The position numbers and the translations under genes are program-made. The notes under the pieces are model-generated. The model searched no databases. It was not told the origin of the DNA and worked only from the letters and a program-made list of their open reading frames with translations. Below, one piece after another: positions 1-8,984 of a stretch of DNA of 64,000 nt (position 1 is its first letter; every line of letters starts with the position of its first letter). Location: assembly GCA_902543535.1 (NCBI GenBank), contig CACBYG010000006.1:1-64000 (forward strand), in the 5' to 3' direction. The DNA is from an uncultured Pelagibacteraceae bacterium (lineage in GTDB: Bacteria; Pseudomonadota; Alphaproteobacteria; Pelagibacterales; Pelagibacteraceae).

Positions 1-1210
1 AAATCCTAAAGATAAAGAAAATTTAGAACTAAAAATTATTTTTTTAAAATTAAAATTATCAGTATTAGTAAAATTAAAAAAATATTTTATTAATAAAAAA
101 GAGAGTATTGGAAATATTACAAAAACAAGGCTTTCTAAACTCCATAAAACGCTAAGAATAAAAGATAAATAAAATATTATTATTTTACTTATATTTTCTT
201 TATCCTCATTTATAAGGTCAATGAACAATAGGATAGTTATTAGAGAGGGTAAAAATCTAAAAACCGATGACGACGGGATGAACATGGCTCCAGATAAATT
301 TTCATACCCATAATTTCCAAAAATTAAAAAAGATAAAAATAATGTTAATAAAGTATAATTTAATTTTACTAATTTAAAAACTTTCAATGAAAATAAAAAA
401 TAAAAGATTAAAAAAAAAGCAAATTATTATAAACATAAAAACTTTGTTTGAATCAATGTTGGTAAAGTTACTTAATTTATTAATGAATAATATATTTAGA
501 TATCCATATTGACTCACAGCATCTTCTAATAATCTAAAATCTTCACCTATTGAATTAATTGGACCCAAAAACCAACTGTAGTGAAATGCATCTTTAGGTG
601 CTGACAATAAAAAAACTTTAATAATAATTAAAAAGATAATTGTTGAAAGAAAAATATCAATCCATTGATGAAATTTGTTGAGTAAGATATTTAGTAAAAC
701 AAATATTATTGACAAAGCTGAAAGAATTAAAAAAACAGATAAAGTCGAGTAGCTAACTTGAAAGAGTATTCCGCTAAATCCTAGTGATAAAAAAGATATT
801 AGTAAAAAATTTTTAGTTTCTAAATTGTTAGATTTTAATAAACTTTCATTTTCAAGTAAAAATATGATTGGAATAACTAAAACAAGATGAAAAACCAGAA
901 ATATAGCTGTATCAGAATAACTTCTAATTATTTCTAGATTCCAAACAATGTATATAAATATGAATGTAAATAATAATAAAATACTATCTGAAAAAAGCTT
1001 AGATGAATCATTAATATGCTTATTTGAGAATAATAAATATATTAGTTCAATTGATAAAACACATGTAATTAAAAATATTTTGTCCGATAATTCTTCATTA
1101 TGTATGAATCCTTTTGATATTGTATATGCTAAAAAAAATAAAAAAAAATTTAAAACAATAAATTTATTAATTTGATTTTCACTTAATATCCTATCTAATT
1201 TTAAATCCAT
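1..1210 (-). pseudogene. Polytopic membrane protein, apparently frameshifted; continues beyond the window edge
   Basis: The first 278 codons (start ATG at 1210) encode an almost entirely hydrophobic protein with many predicted membrane helices, ending at a stop at 374-376. In the neighbouring frame the coding continues to base 1 with the same composition and no stop, including residues reading GNYGYENLSGAMFIPSSS. A T9 run on the coding strand (A9 at 410-418) lies just before the break; one T fewer there joins both parts into a single frame. The simplest reading is one gene with a 1-nt indel, either a real mutation, a sequencing error or a slippage site. The gene starts 4 nt after the nadK stop, so it is probably cotranscribed with nadK. 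I do not recognise the family; large membrane glycosyltransferases and polysaccharide proteins look similar, but no motif supports that. Confidence 0.6.
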
Positions 1211-1214
1211 TAAA

Positions 1215-1985
1215 TTAGGAGGTTTCTTTTCTTAACTGTTCGATTTTTATTTTTTTTTGTAAGCTTCTACTTTTATCATATAGAAGATTAAACTTTATTT
1301 TGTTATTAGTTTTAACTGTAATTGATTTTGCATTTCTTACCTCTAGATTATCAGCAACTGCACTTATAGGTCTTTTTATAGGGTTTAAATTAGTGATAGT
1401 AATTTTTGATTTATCGTTAACAATTTTCCCCTTCCATCTTCTGGGTCTAAATGGGCTTATTGGAGAAATAGATAGTTTTTTTGAATTCAAACTTAATATT
1501 GGTCCATGAACTGACAAGTTATAAGCAGTACTTCCTGCAGGAGTTGAAACTAGAACACCATCCGAAACTAAGTTTTTTATTATCTGTTTTGAACCCTGTT
1601 TGATCGATAGTGAGGCAGCTTGCCTACTCTGTCTCAGAACAGAAACTTCATTAATAGCGAGTGATTTTTTTATTTTATTATTCTTGTTTTTAACAGTCAT
1701 TTCTAATGGTGAAATAGAAATCATATTGGCTTTTTTTAGATTTTTAATAATATTTTTTGAGGAAAATATATTCATTAAAAAACCGTAATTTCCTGAATTA
1801 ATTCCATAAAAGTATTTTTTTGAATTCTTATTTTTTTTAAGCGTTTGAAGCATAAAACCATCACCACCTATTACAATTATAAGGTTTGATTTTTTAAATT
1901 GATTAGCTTCAATTTTTTTTGTGAGTAAAGATTTAATTTTAAGAGATTTTTTATTTTTATCTGAAATAATTTGGAGTTTACTCAT
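1215..1985 (-). CDS. nadK: NAD kinase
   Basis: ATP-dependent phosphorylation of NAD to NADP in the cytoplasm. The 256-residue protein has the family signature GGDG at residues 40-43, an Asn-Glu pair at 112-113 within AINEVSVLRQ, and the conserved DGVLVSTPAGSTAY segment at 142-155. Its length fits the shorter alphaproteobacterial NadK form. The ATG at 1983-1985 lies directly beside the tRNA-Leu 3' end, leaving almost no room for a separate promoter, so read-through from the tRNA promoter or a promoter inside the tRNA gene is likely. A membrane-protein gene follows after 4 nt. Identification is secure. Confidence 0.95.
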   Translation of the reverse strand: MSKLQIISDKNKKSLKIKSLLTKKIEANQFKKSNLIIVIGGDGFMLQTLKKNKNSKKYFYGINSGNYGFLMNIFSSKNIIKNLKKANMISISPLEMTVKNKNNKIKKSLAINEVSVLRQSRQAASLSIKQGSKQIIKNLVSDGVLVSTPAGSTAYNLSVHGPILSLNSKKLSISPISPFRPRRWKGKIVNDKSKITITNLNPIKRPISAVADNLEVRNAKSITVKTNNKIKFNLLYDKSRSLQKKIKIEQLRKETS

Positions 1986-1989
1986 TTAG

Positions 1990-2075
1990 TGGTGCCCTCG
2001 GCCAGACTCGAACTGGCACTCCGCAAGCGGCAAGGATTTTAAGTCCTTTGTGTCTACCAATTTCACCACGAGGGC
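1990..2075 (-). tRNA. tRNA-Leu (anticodon UAA)
   Basis: The reverse strand folds as a long-variable-arm leucine tRNA. The 7-bp acceptor stem is GCCCTCG paired with CGAGGGC, the D-arm region reads TGGTGAAATTGGTAGACAC, the anticodon stem-loop is GGACT-TAA-AATCC, the T-loop contains GTTCGAGTC, and the 3' CCA is encoded. It is the left attachment site of the adjacent island: bases 2037-2075, the 5' half, form part of the 87-bp direct repeat found again at 9131-9217. Confidence 0.95.
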
Positions 2076-2123
2076 ATTAATGAATTTCATGAGTGTTTAT
2101 GCCAATATTTATAATTGAACAAG
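2037..2123. repeat. Left 87-bp direct repeat (attL-like)
   Basis: Identical base for base to 9131-9217. It covers 39 nt of the tRNA-Leu 5' half and 48 nt of leader upstream of the tRNA. Beyond the perfect block the similarity continues imperfectly for about 16 more bases (left agtaataagtaaaatt, right cctaatatgtaaaatt). This suggests that the homology once extended further and has begun to drift. Confidence 0.9.
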
Positions 2124-2157
2124 AGTAATAAGTAAAATTTTTTTATTTTATTTTCCT

Positions 2158-2200
2158 ATGTACATGTTGTGTACAGGTTATCCCATAAAATCTTATATTA
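2158..2200. repeat. Paired GTACAGGTT-type motif, island site 1
   Basis: GTACATGTT at 2160-2168 and GTACAGGTT at 2171-2179 form a direct pair with an 11-bp period. They are followed by two 10-bp units, TCCCATAAAA and TCTTATATTA, at 2181-2200. The same paired motif with the same 11-bp period occurs at 3562-3581 and 8985-9004. Likely recombinase or excisionase binding sites; the function is inferred. Confidence 0.6.
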
Positions 2201-2207
2201 ATAATCC

Positions 2208-3503
2208 TTAAAATTTTCCTTTATCTATAGCTTTCAAAACAAGAGACTTGTAATTGTAGTTTCGGTGAACTGCATGGGTATAAACAATTCGATTATCATC
2301 AAAATTAATTAACAACCCAATCCCACCATATCCATCCATACCCATCACCGCATCACGTATTCCAGGATAATTGGTGTGAAAAAAACCTGCATAAGATTTT
2401 GAGTAACCATCACCAAACCCTATATCTTGGCCCTTTGAAATACTATTTGCGTAAACATCTTTGAGATAATTTCCTATGCATGTGCCACTGTTCCAATCAT
2501 TCAAGATAGCTATGCCAATTCTTAATGTATCGTAACGTGTTGCTTTAAAATTTGATTGAATAACACCCTTTGACTCAATTCCAGTACCATTAAACTCTAG
2601 CCTTCCAGCAAGACCAACATGATCTTTTAGGACGTTATTAATAAATGAAGAAAATTTATGTCCAGTTTTAAATGAAATATAATTCAAAGCTACATTGGGA
2701 GAAAATTGCGAATAGTTAAAACGTTTTTTTCCTGGTTTGGTATTTGCTAATTCTTTTTTTGCAATGCTAGCAATAGTTAAATCACCTATGTCTCTTCCTG
2801 AACTTAATATATGATCCATAATATATTTTTGATCACCCGTACTGGCGTTGATAACATCTTGCATTGTTGCTGTTTCAAGTAATGTTCCTTTCATGATTGG
2901 CCAATCAGCCAAAGTTGATGATAAAGAATTAATGTAACCTTTACAGATCGCATGACCCATGAGGTAACCACCTAAACTTTTTCCTAAAGACATGCTGTAT
3001 ATCATCGTGTCATTATCTATTAAATCTCCAAATCTTTCAGGGTGAGATAGCTGATCAATAACAATCTCTCCATCTTCATACATTAAATAACTAATTAGAC
3101 CTGTAGACTGCATCTTCTTAACAATCTTTTTTATGATCTTTGGTTCTTTTTGAAGATTAAATTTTAAAGCAAGGGGTTGAGAAGATGGTTTGGTATAAAA
3201 CTGATTACTTCTCCCTCTCTTGTTATAAGCAAGAAAATGGTATCTCAATGTCTCAAGATTTGGTCGTTTATAATCGCTAGGAATTTGTCTATTTTTCCAT
3301 GTTTTAACTTTCGATGATTTCAAAGAATTTTGTTTATTTTCAGATGTTTTAACTTTCGATGATTTCAAAGAATTTAGTTCGTCACACTTATTGTAATACC
3401 AATGATTACTATATTTGGTTAATGATTTACATTTTTCACTGTCTGCAAAAGCGTTACTACTCAACAACAAACCCAGAACAACGATCCCTAAAAGTTTTTT
3501 CAC
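2208..3503 (-). CDS. Secreted serine hydrolase of the beta-lactamase/DD-peptidase fold
   Basis: This 431-residue protein begins with a clear signal peptide (residues 1-20, ending in Ala-Phe-Ala) and should act in the periplasm or outside the cell. The nucleophile motif S-x-x-K is Ser172-Leu-Gly-Lys175. The second motif, usually Tyr-x-Asn, appears as Tyr264-Ser-Gln266, so the Asn is replaced. A Gly-rich stretch near the C terminus (MDGYGGIG) is in the place of the KTG/HxG element. Residues about 46-75 hold a 15-residue tandem duplication. This fold includes class C beta-lactamases, esterases and D-amino-acid peptidases; the substrate cannot be told from sequence. It is the leftmost island gene and is flanked on both sides by GTACAGGTT pairs, so it may have arrived as its own module. 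Confidence 0.75.
   Translation of the reverse strand: MKKLLGIVVLGLLLSSNAFADSEKCKSLTKYSNHWYYNKCDELNSLKSSKVKTSENKQNSLKSSKVKTWKNRQIPSDYKRPNLETLRYHFLAYNKRGRSNQFYTKPSSQPLALKFNLQKEPKIIKKIVKKMQSTGLISYLMYEDGEIVIDQLSHPERFGDLIDNDTMIYSMSLGKSLGGYLMGHAICKGYINSLSSTLADWPIMKGTLLETATMQDVINASTGDQKYIMDHILSSGRDIGDLTIASIAKKELANTKPGKKRFNYSQFSPNVALNYISFKTGHKFSSFINNVLKDHVGLAGRLEFNGTGIESKGVIQSNFKATRYDTLRIGIAILNDWNSGTCIGNYLKDVYANSISKGQDIGFGDGYSKSYAGFFHTNYPGIRDAVMGMDGYGGIGLLINFDDNRIVYTHAVHRNYNYKSLVLKAIDKGKF
3299..3375. repeat. 45-bp tandem duplication inside the serine hydrolase gene
   Basis: Bases 3301-3330 are repeated exactly at 3346-3375, giving a 45-bp period that keeps the reading frame. The result is two copies of LKSSKVKT, each with a 7-residue variable tail, between the signal peptide and the catalytic domain. 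This looks like a recent slippage or recombination duplication in a Lys/Ser-rich linker. Confidence 0.85.
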
Positions 3504-3561
3504 AATCCAAGACTAACAAATCCTGAACCGTAAGTCTATTTGCTAAAATCTATCTATCTAT

Positions 3562-3602
3562 GTACAGGTTTCGTACAGGTTGTCCTACAGAGTCCTATAA
3601 GT
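3562..3602. repeat. Paired GTACAGGTT motif, island site 2 (internal)
   Basis: GTACAGGTT occurs at 3562-3570 and 3573-3581 (11-bp period), followed by 10-bp units TCCTACAGAG and TCCTATAAGT at 3583-3602. It sits between the serine hydrolase gene and the 112-residue gene and overlaps the latter's stop codon. An end-like site in the middle of the island suggests two modules joined together. Confidence 0.6.
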
Positions 3603-3933
3603 CATCATTGTTCCATGTAAACAAATCTGCATCAAATTCTATATTTCTGAATTTTAATAATTTCTTATATTTTTCTAACCTCTCTTCTTTTTTAAAATTC
3701 TTAAGATAGATAAGTATATCGTCATAACTTAATCCATTAAGTTTATCTTTCTTTACATCGACATATTCCTCGTATTCCATACCACATATTGCAAATCCTT
3801 TTTTGGGATCTATATGCTCTGAATAACTAATCGAGTCTTCAGTTTCTTTAAGAATATCGTACCAATGTGCTACTTGGTTTTCAGAATCAAAAATATAATC
3901 TCTTCTATAATCAAACAGTTCTAGTTGTTCCAT
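3595..3933 (-). CDS. Small acidic protein of unknown function, downstream of hsdR
   Basis: I do not recognise this 112-residue protein. It is charged, with no membrane segment or signal peptide. The N terminus reads MEQLELFDY; residues 3-7, QLELF, match the pentapeptide consensus QL(S/D)LF known for proteins that bind the DNA polymerase sliding clamp. The C-terminal half is helical and Lys/Glu-rich. It lies 78 nt downstream of the hsdR stop on the same strand, so it may be the last gene of the restriction operon or an accessory gene. Roles such as restriction control or replication coupling are guesses from position and the motif only. Confidence 0.6.
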   Translation of the reverse strand: MEQLELFDYRRDYIFDSENQVAHWYDILKETEDSISYSEHIDPKKGFAICGMEYEEYVDVKKDKLNGLSYDDILIYLKNFKKEERLEKYKKLLKFRNIEFDADLFTWNNDDL

Positions 3934-4011
3934 ATTTTGGGGGTTGTTAAAAATTCAGAAATGAACCTTAACAATTATTAATATAGTTAATAATAGTGGC
4001 AGAATTTTGAG

Positions 4012-6342
4012 TTAGTAAAGATGTTTTTGAAAATCTATAAAGGTATTTCTTATATTATCTGCATCACCTAATACTTTTTGACCATCGTGTAATGATTTAT
4101 ACTTCAGCTTTATAAGGCTACTTAATCTATTAATATCAAGTTCCTCGACACCACCCTCAACGTATTTGCTTAAGACAAAATCTATAAACTCTTTTTGTTT
4201 TTCATTTAAATCTTTGTAAATTTCATCTTCTGCATTAGCTACTCTAGTAGCTCTTTGAATAGGTTTTTTACTATAAGCAATATGCTCTAAAACATCAAAG
4301 ATATCACTATCTTCAGCTTCTATTAACGTTTGAATAGATTTTAAATCTTGTTTAGTGAATCCATTATCTTCAAGTTTTTTAAGTAGTTCATTCCTAGTTA
4401 TAGGAGATGACCATAGTTCTCTTAATTCTTCCTCACTCTTTAAGATTTCTGGTAAAGTTATCGTATTAAATAGTTTTTTAATAAACTCTTCTGCTGAAAC
4501 TGGTATTCCATGAAAGTAAAACAAAGAAGTAGACATGGACTTAATTGATAGTTCTTTTCCTTCAGCTAATTTAATTATGATTTTTTCTCTTGGTGGTTTA
4601 GGCTCTGGTGGTTCTTCACCACCTCCTTCTTCACCTGGTTCAAAAGGTTTTTCTGGTTTTTCTTCTGGTGGTTCCTCAGGTATTGGTTCACCATCCCATT
4701 CAGGGTCAGCAAAGTTTGCTGAAGCACCTACAAAATCAACAACAGTAAAATAAAACTTATCTTCAAATAATCTTGTTCCTCTTCCAATTATTTGCTTAAA
4801 CTCAATCATATTGTTAACTGGTCTCATCAATACAATATTTCTAATATTCAATGCATCAACACCAGTACTAAGTTTTTGACTAGTAGTTAAAATTGTTGGA
4901 AGTGTTTTTTCATTATCCTGAAACTGTCTAAGATGAGTATCACCTGTTGTTGTGTCTTTAGCGGTAACCCTTACGCAATAATCAGCAGGAGGATTAACAG
5001 ACTCTTGATTAATTAAATCTCTAACCATTCCAGCGTGAGCAATACTTGCACAGAAAACTAAGGTTTTTTCTTTAGGGTTAATACTATTAAGCATTAACTG
5101 AACTCTCTTACGCTCTCTACCTTCGATAACAATTTTCTTATTCATATCTTTTTCTTCAAACACTTCACCTTCAGAGATTTCTTCTTCACCAGCTAAAATA
5201 TCATCGTCACCTGTGTAAACATATTCATCCATAGTTGTTTGAATTCTCTTAACTTTAAATGGTGTTAAGAAACCATCTTTAATCCCATCTTTTAATGAGT
5301 AAGTATAAACAGGTTCACCAAAGTAATTATACGTATCAGCATTAAATTTTCTTTTAGGTGTAGCTGTTAGACCAATTTGTACAGCAGATGAAAAATAGTC
5401 CATTATTCCTCTCCATCTACTCTCATCTTTAGCTCCACCTCTATGACACTCATCAATTATAACTAAATCAAAGAAGTCAGCAGGGTATTGACCAAAGTAA
5501 GGTTTATTTTCTGGCCCCGACATAAAGCTTTGGAATATTGTAAAGAAAACTGAACCGTTAGTTGGAACATGACCTTTGTCTTTAACATCTTTAGGAGTAA
5601 TTCTAACTAAAGCGTTCTCATCAAAGGCACTAAAAGAATTAAAAGCTTGGTTAGCTAAAATGTTTCTATCAGCTAAGAACAATATTCTAGGAATTCTTTT
5701 ACCATCTCTTTGCATATTCCATCTGGATTGAAATAATTTCCAAGCAATGTGAAATGCAATTACAGTTTTACCTGTACCTGTTGCAAGAGTTAAAAGTATT
5801 CTTTGTTGCTTGTCGGCAATTGCATCTAATGCATTATTGATTGCTATTTCTTGATAGTATCTTGGTTCCTTTGTTCCTCTAAAAGGTTCAAAGTTAATAG
5901 CATCAAACTTACTAGACCATTCGTTTTTATCTTTAAAAGTTTTAATCCACAACTCCTCTGGAGATGGGAACTTATCCACTTCACTTTCTGATGTAATAAA
6001 CATTTCCCCTTTTTCATTTCTAGAATAATTAATCTCGTAAATCTTATGACCATTTGTAGAGTAAGAAGTGTATATCTTTAGTTTTTGTGCATAATCTTTT
6101 GCTTGGCTAATACCTTCACTTACTGGTAAATCCTCTTTTTTAGCCTCAATTACTGCTAACTTTCTATTCTTATAAACTAGAACATAATCAGCTCTAATAA
6201 TACCAGCTCGAATTCCACCTGGTTTGATTTCACCATTAGTAATTTTAAATTCCCTTCTAACAACGCTGCCTTCAACTATGCCCCATCCAGCTTCTTTTAC
6301 TTTAGGGTCAATTAATTCTGCTATTGTTTCTGCTTCATTCAT
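4012..6342 (-). CDS. hsdR: Type I restriction enzyme, R (endonuclease/translocase) subunit
   Basis: Motor and nuclease subunit of a type I restriction complex, which translocates unmodified DNA and cleaves at a distance. The 776-residue protein has an N-terminal PD-(D/E)xK nuclease (Asp52, Glu66-x-Lys68), then a superfamily 2 helicase core: Walker A ATGTGKT at 187-193, DECH at 297-300, LTATPKR at about 325-331, and QIIGRGTRL at 517-525. Residues about 546-586 form a Pro/Glu/Gly-rich linker before a helical C-terminal domain that should dock onto the methylase. All catalytic residues seen are intact. Its ATG overlaps the hsdS stop (ATGA), indicating translational coupling. Confidence 0.93.
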   Translation of the reverse strand: MNEAETIAELIDPKVKEAGWGIVEGSVVRREFKITNGEIKPGGIRAGIIRADYVLVYKNRKLAVIEAKKEDLPVSEGISQAKDYAQKLKIYTSYSTNGHKIYEINYSRNEKGEMFITSESEVDKFPSPEELWIKTFKDKNEWSSKFDAINFEPFRGTKEPRYYQEIAINNALDAIADKQQRILLTLATGTGKTVIAFHIAWKLFQSRWNMQRDGKRIPRILFLADRNILANQAFNSFSAFDENALVRITPKDVKDKGHVPTNGSVFFTIFQSFMSGPENKPYFGQYPADFFDLVIIDECHRGGAKDESRWRGIMDYFSSAVQIGLTATPKRKFNADTYNYFGEPVYTYSLKDGIKDGFLTPFKVKRIQTTMDEYVYTGDDDILAGEEEISEGEVFEEKDMNKKIVIEGRERKRVQLMLNSINPKEKTLVFCASIAHAGMVRDLINQESVNPPADYCVRVTAKDTTTGDTHLRQFQDNEKTLPTILTTSQKLSTGVDALNIRNIVLMRPVNNMIEFKQIIGRGTRLFEDKFYFTVVDFVGASANFADPEWDGEPIPEEPPEEKPEKPFEPGEEGGGEEPPEPKPPREKIIIKLAEGKELSIKSMSTSLFYFHGIPVSAEEFIKKLFNTITLPEILKSEEELRELWSSPITRNELLKKLEDNGFTKQDLKSIQTLIEAEDSDIFDVLEHIAYSKKPIQRATRVANAEDEIYKDLNEKQKEFIDFVLSKYVEGGVEELDINRLSSLIKLKYKSLHDGQKVLGDADNIRNTFIDFQKHLY

Positions 6343-7493
6343 ACAACTTCACTTGGTTGAATTTTTTGTTTAAGAATTGCTAATTTTAAAGCATTCAAAT
6401 TTGAAATCTTTTTTTTATAATTATTCGCAAGTAAATTTACTTTAGATTTTACATCTGAAATTTTTTTAATAAATATCTGTTGTGTTTCTAATTTTTTGGG
6501 ATAAGAAAAAATGAATTCCTCAATATCTTTCTTAGTGATAGCTTGTCTTGTTGCGCCTGCACTGTTTCCAATTTCAAGTAATTTTTTCTTATTGACTCGA
6601 GCTATCAATCCATAAGCCAATAGTTGTGGGCTTAATATAGTTCTATCTGTACGAATAATTGAAACGTGCTGGTTAACACGAGCTGGGAGCGACTCACTTG
6701 GAACAAGTGTACACCTTGCTACAGAAGCACCAGTTATATTTAACAATACATCATTCTTTTGAACCTCAACATTTGCTAATTTTTTTGATTGAAATTCGTC
6801 AATTTTAGCAAGTTCTTTCCAAGAAAATCTCATATCATGAACATTCATACTTCTTATCAATGAAATTCCCTGTTCTTTGTAAGATGCCTTTCCTCCTCTT
6901 GGAGTTGCTCCGCTTCCAATTTTAGATGTAATTTCTTTAAGTCGTGACTCAATCCAACCCTCACCTTTTTGTTCAAAAATCTGTGACAAAATATTTGTAT
7001 AAATTTTATCTGCACCTGCCACTTGTTGTTGAGATGATTTAACCATGTTATCAATTTTTTCAAAAGCAATATTAAGTTTAGCCACAATGCGTTTTTGCTC
7101 TGATAATGAGTTTGGGAACGATATTTTTATCAACCTTAATTTTTTCATGTCGAGATTTCTTTGGGCTGTGCCTCTTCCTAAATCATAAATTAGGTCGTTT
7201 ATACCAAGAATAATTAAATCCAAATATTCTTGTAATAATTCATTATTCTTTGGAGACAATGTTAGTCCACTGTCATTTAGAAAAAAGTCACCTTCAACAA
7301 AGCGGGTACATTTTTGTGACATAGCAAAACGAGAGATAACAACTCTATTGTTTCGGTTTGTTTTATCTAGATAAAAAGTTTTTCCTCCACCTCCATAAAC
7401 TGGATATATTTCTCCTCCATCTTTTTTTCTTGTAACTCTAGTTCCGTATTCAATGTTGCATAATTCATCTATTGTTGATGATATGATTTTCAT
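6339..7493 (-). CDS. hsdS: Type I restriction enzyme, specificity subunit
   Basis: DNA-recognition subunit of the type I complex. The 384-residue protein has the expected layout of two target-recognition domains, each followed by a long conserved helix. The first helix region starts near SEQKRIVAKL (about residue 117) and the second lies at the Lys-rich C terminus. The second domain opens with GSGATPRGGKASY, a typical type I TRD entry. It overlaps hsdM by 4 nt upstream and hsdR by 4 nt downstream. The target sequence cannot be derived from sequence alone. The gene is full length, so the system is probably active. Confidence 0.9.
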   Translation of the reverse strand: MKIISSTIDELCNIEYGTRVTRKKDGGEIYPVYGGGGKTFYLDKTNRNNRVVISRFAMSQKCTRFVEGDFFLNDSGLTLSPKNNELLQEYLDLIILGINDLIYDLGRGTAQRNLDMKKLRLIKISFPNSLSEQKRIVAKLNIAFEKIDNMVKSSQQQVAGADKIYTNILSQIFEQKGEGWIESRLKEITSKIGSGATPRGGKASYKEQGISLIRSMNVHDMRFSWKELAKIDEFQSKKLANVEVQKNDVLLNITGASVARCTLVPSESLPARVNQHVSIIRTDRTILSPQLLAYGLIARVNKKKLLEIGNSAGATRQAITKKDIEEFIFSYPKKLETQQIFIKKISDVKSKVNLLANNYKKKISNLNALKLAILKQKIQPSEVV

Positions 7494-8947
7494 AAAGTTT
7501 CTTTTATTGATTTTATTATTTTACGAGATTGATTTTCAAGTTCTTCTATTTCAGAAATAATTTGTTCTGGTGTTCTCTCATCTATATCATCAACAATATT
7601 GGGATTTGAGACTCCTAAATCTAAAGTTTTACTATTTATTTTCTCAATATCTAAAGACCAGCTATTGTGACTAAGTTTTTGTGTTTTGTTTAAGTTTATA
7701 AAATCTTTTAAATCATTTTCATTTAAAGGGTTTGTTTTTCCCATGCTTCTTTCAACATTAAGTTGATAGTACCAAATTTTCTTAGTGGGGTTTCCTTTTT
7801 CAAAAAATAAAACTACAGTTTTAACCCCTGTTCCCAGAAAAGCGCCTTTCGGTAAGTCAAGTATTGTAAATAAATTACATTCTTCAATTAACTGTCTTCT
7901 AAGGGCAACACTTGCATTATCGTTGTTACTTAAGAAGGTATTTTTAATAACAACCCCACACCTTCCACCAACTTTAAGTTTCTTAATAAAATGCTGTAAA
8001 AATAAATATGAGGTTTCACTTGTTCTTATCGGAAAGTTTTCTTGAATATGCTTTTTTTCAGTTTTTCCACCAAAAGGAGGATTTGCTAAAATAACATCTA
8101 CTCTATCTTTATTTTGAATTTCTTGGATATTATCTTCAAGTGTATTTTTACGAATAATGTTAGGACTTTCTATTCCATGAAGTATCATATTCATTAAGCC
8201 TATAACGTAAGCTAATGATATTTTTTCAATTCCATAAAATGATTTATTTTGAAGAGTTTTGAGTTCACTAGTTGTGAGTGATTTTGATTGACTCATGTAT
8301 TCATAAGCTTCAATTAAAAATCCTGCACTCCCAACGGCTCCATCGTAAATCGTTTCACCAATTTTTGGATCAATTACTTGAATAATGGATTTAATTAATG
8401 CTCTTGGTGTATAATACTCTCCACCATTACGACCAGAGTTTCCCATATTTTTGATTTTTTCTTCATACAATGCACTAAGTTCATGTTTTTGCTCACTACT
8501 TTTAAATTGAAGTTTATCAACCGCATCAACAACTTCTCTGATAGAATATCCGTCAGATAATTTATTTTTTATCTCATGAAAAATTTCACCGATTTTGTAT
8601 TCGAGTGTATTTGTGTTTTCTGCATTATTTCTAAATGATTTTAAATATGGAAATAATTTATCATCAATAAAGCTTTTTAAATCTGGTCCTGTAAGTGTTT
8701 TGTTAAAGTCTACTTTTCCAGCTTTGTCTTTGACAACAGCCCATTTAGACCACTGAAATTCTTTTTTCAATGTAGGAATGAATTGTTTATTTTCTAATTT
8801 AGCTTTTGTTTCTTTATCTTTTTCATAATCATCTAACCATTTAAGGAATAGTATCCATGAAGATTGCTCAGCATAATCAAGCTCAGTACTACAACCATCA
8901 TCCTCCCTGAATGCATTGTCTATATTTTTAAAAGTTTGCTCGAACAT
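7490..8947 (-). CDS. hsdM: Type I restriction enzyme, adenine-N6 methyltransferase subunit
   Basis: Modification subunit that transfers a methyl group from S-adenosylmethionine to adenine in the target. In 485 residues it shows an N-terminal helical HsdM domain (about 1-130), EYYTPR at 177-182, the AdoMet-binding segment DGAVGSAGF at 202-210 and the catalytic NPPF at 289-292. The AdoMet segment differs from the common DPACGSGGF form, but to my recollection this variant also occurs in intact type I methylases. It is the first gene of the hsdM-hsdS-hsdR operon. The paired GTACAGGTT motif lies 38-57 bp upstream of its start codon, where it might also influence transcription. Confidence 0.93.
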   Translation of the reverse strand: MFEQTFKNIDNAFREDDGCSTELDYAEQSSWILFLKWLDDYEKDKETKAKLENKQFIPTLKKEFQWSKWAVVKDKAGKVDFNKTLTGPDLKSFIDDKLFPYLKSFRNNAENTNTLEYKIGEIFHEIKNKLSDGYSIREVVDAVDKLQFKSSEQKHELSALYEEKIKNMGNSGRNGGEYYTPRALIKSIIQVIDPKIGETIYDGAVGSAGFLIEAYEYMSQSKSLTTSELKTLQNKSFYGIEKISLAYVIGLMNMILHGIESPNIIRKNTLEDNIQEIQNKDRVDVILANPPFGGKTEKKHIQENFPIRTSETSYLFLQHFIKKLKVGGRCGVVIKNTFLSNNDNASVALRRQLIEECNLFTILDLPKGAFLGTGVKTVVLFFEKGNPTKKIWYYQLNVERSMGKTNPLNENDLKDFINLNKTQKLSHNSWSLDIEKINSKTLDLGVSNPNIVDDIDERTPEQIISEIEELENQSRKIIKSIKETL

Positions 8948-8984
8948 ATTATCTAAGGATTTAATATTTAAATTATCTCATCAT

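Noticed and set aside
948-1175. Plus-strand frame of 75 codons opposite the membrane-protein gene
   Set aside because: AT-rich antisense frame with no ribosome site and no recognisable features.
4535-4753. Plus-strand reading frame with Gly/Ser/Pro-rich repeats
   Set aside because: It is the antisense of the Pro/Glu-rich linker of hsdR; low complexity explains the open frame and there is no ribosome site.
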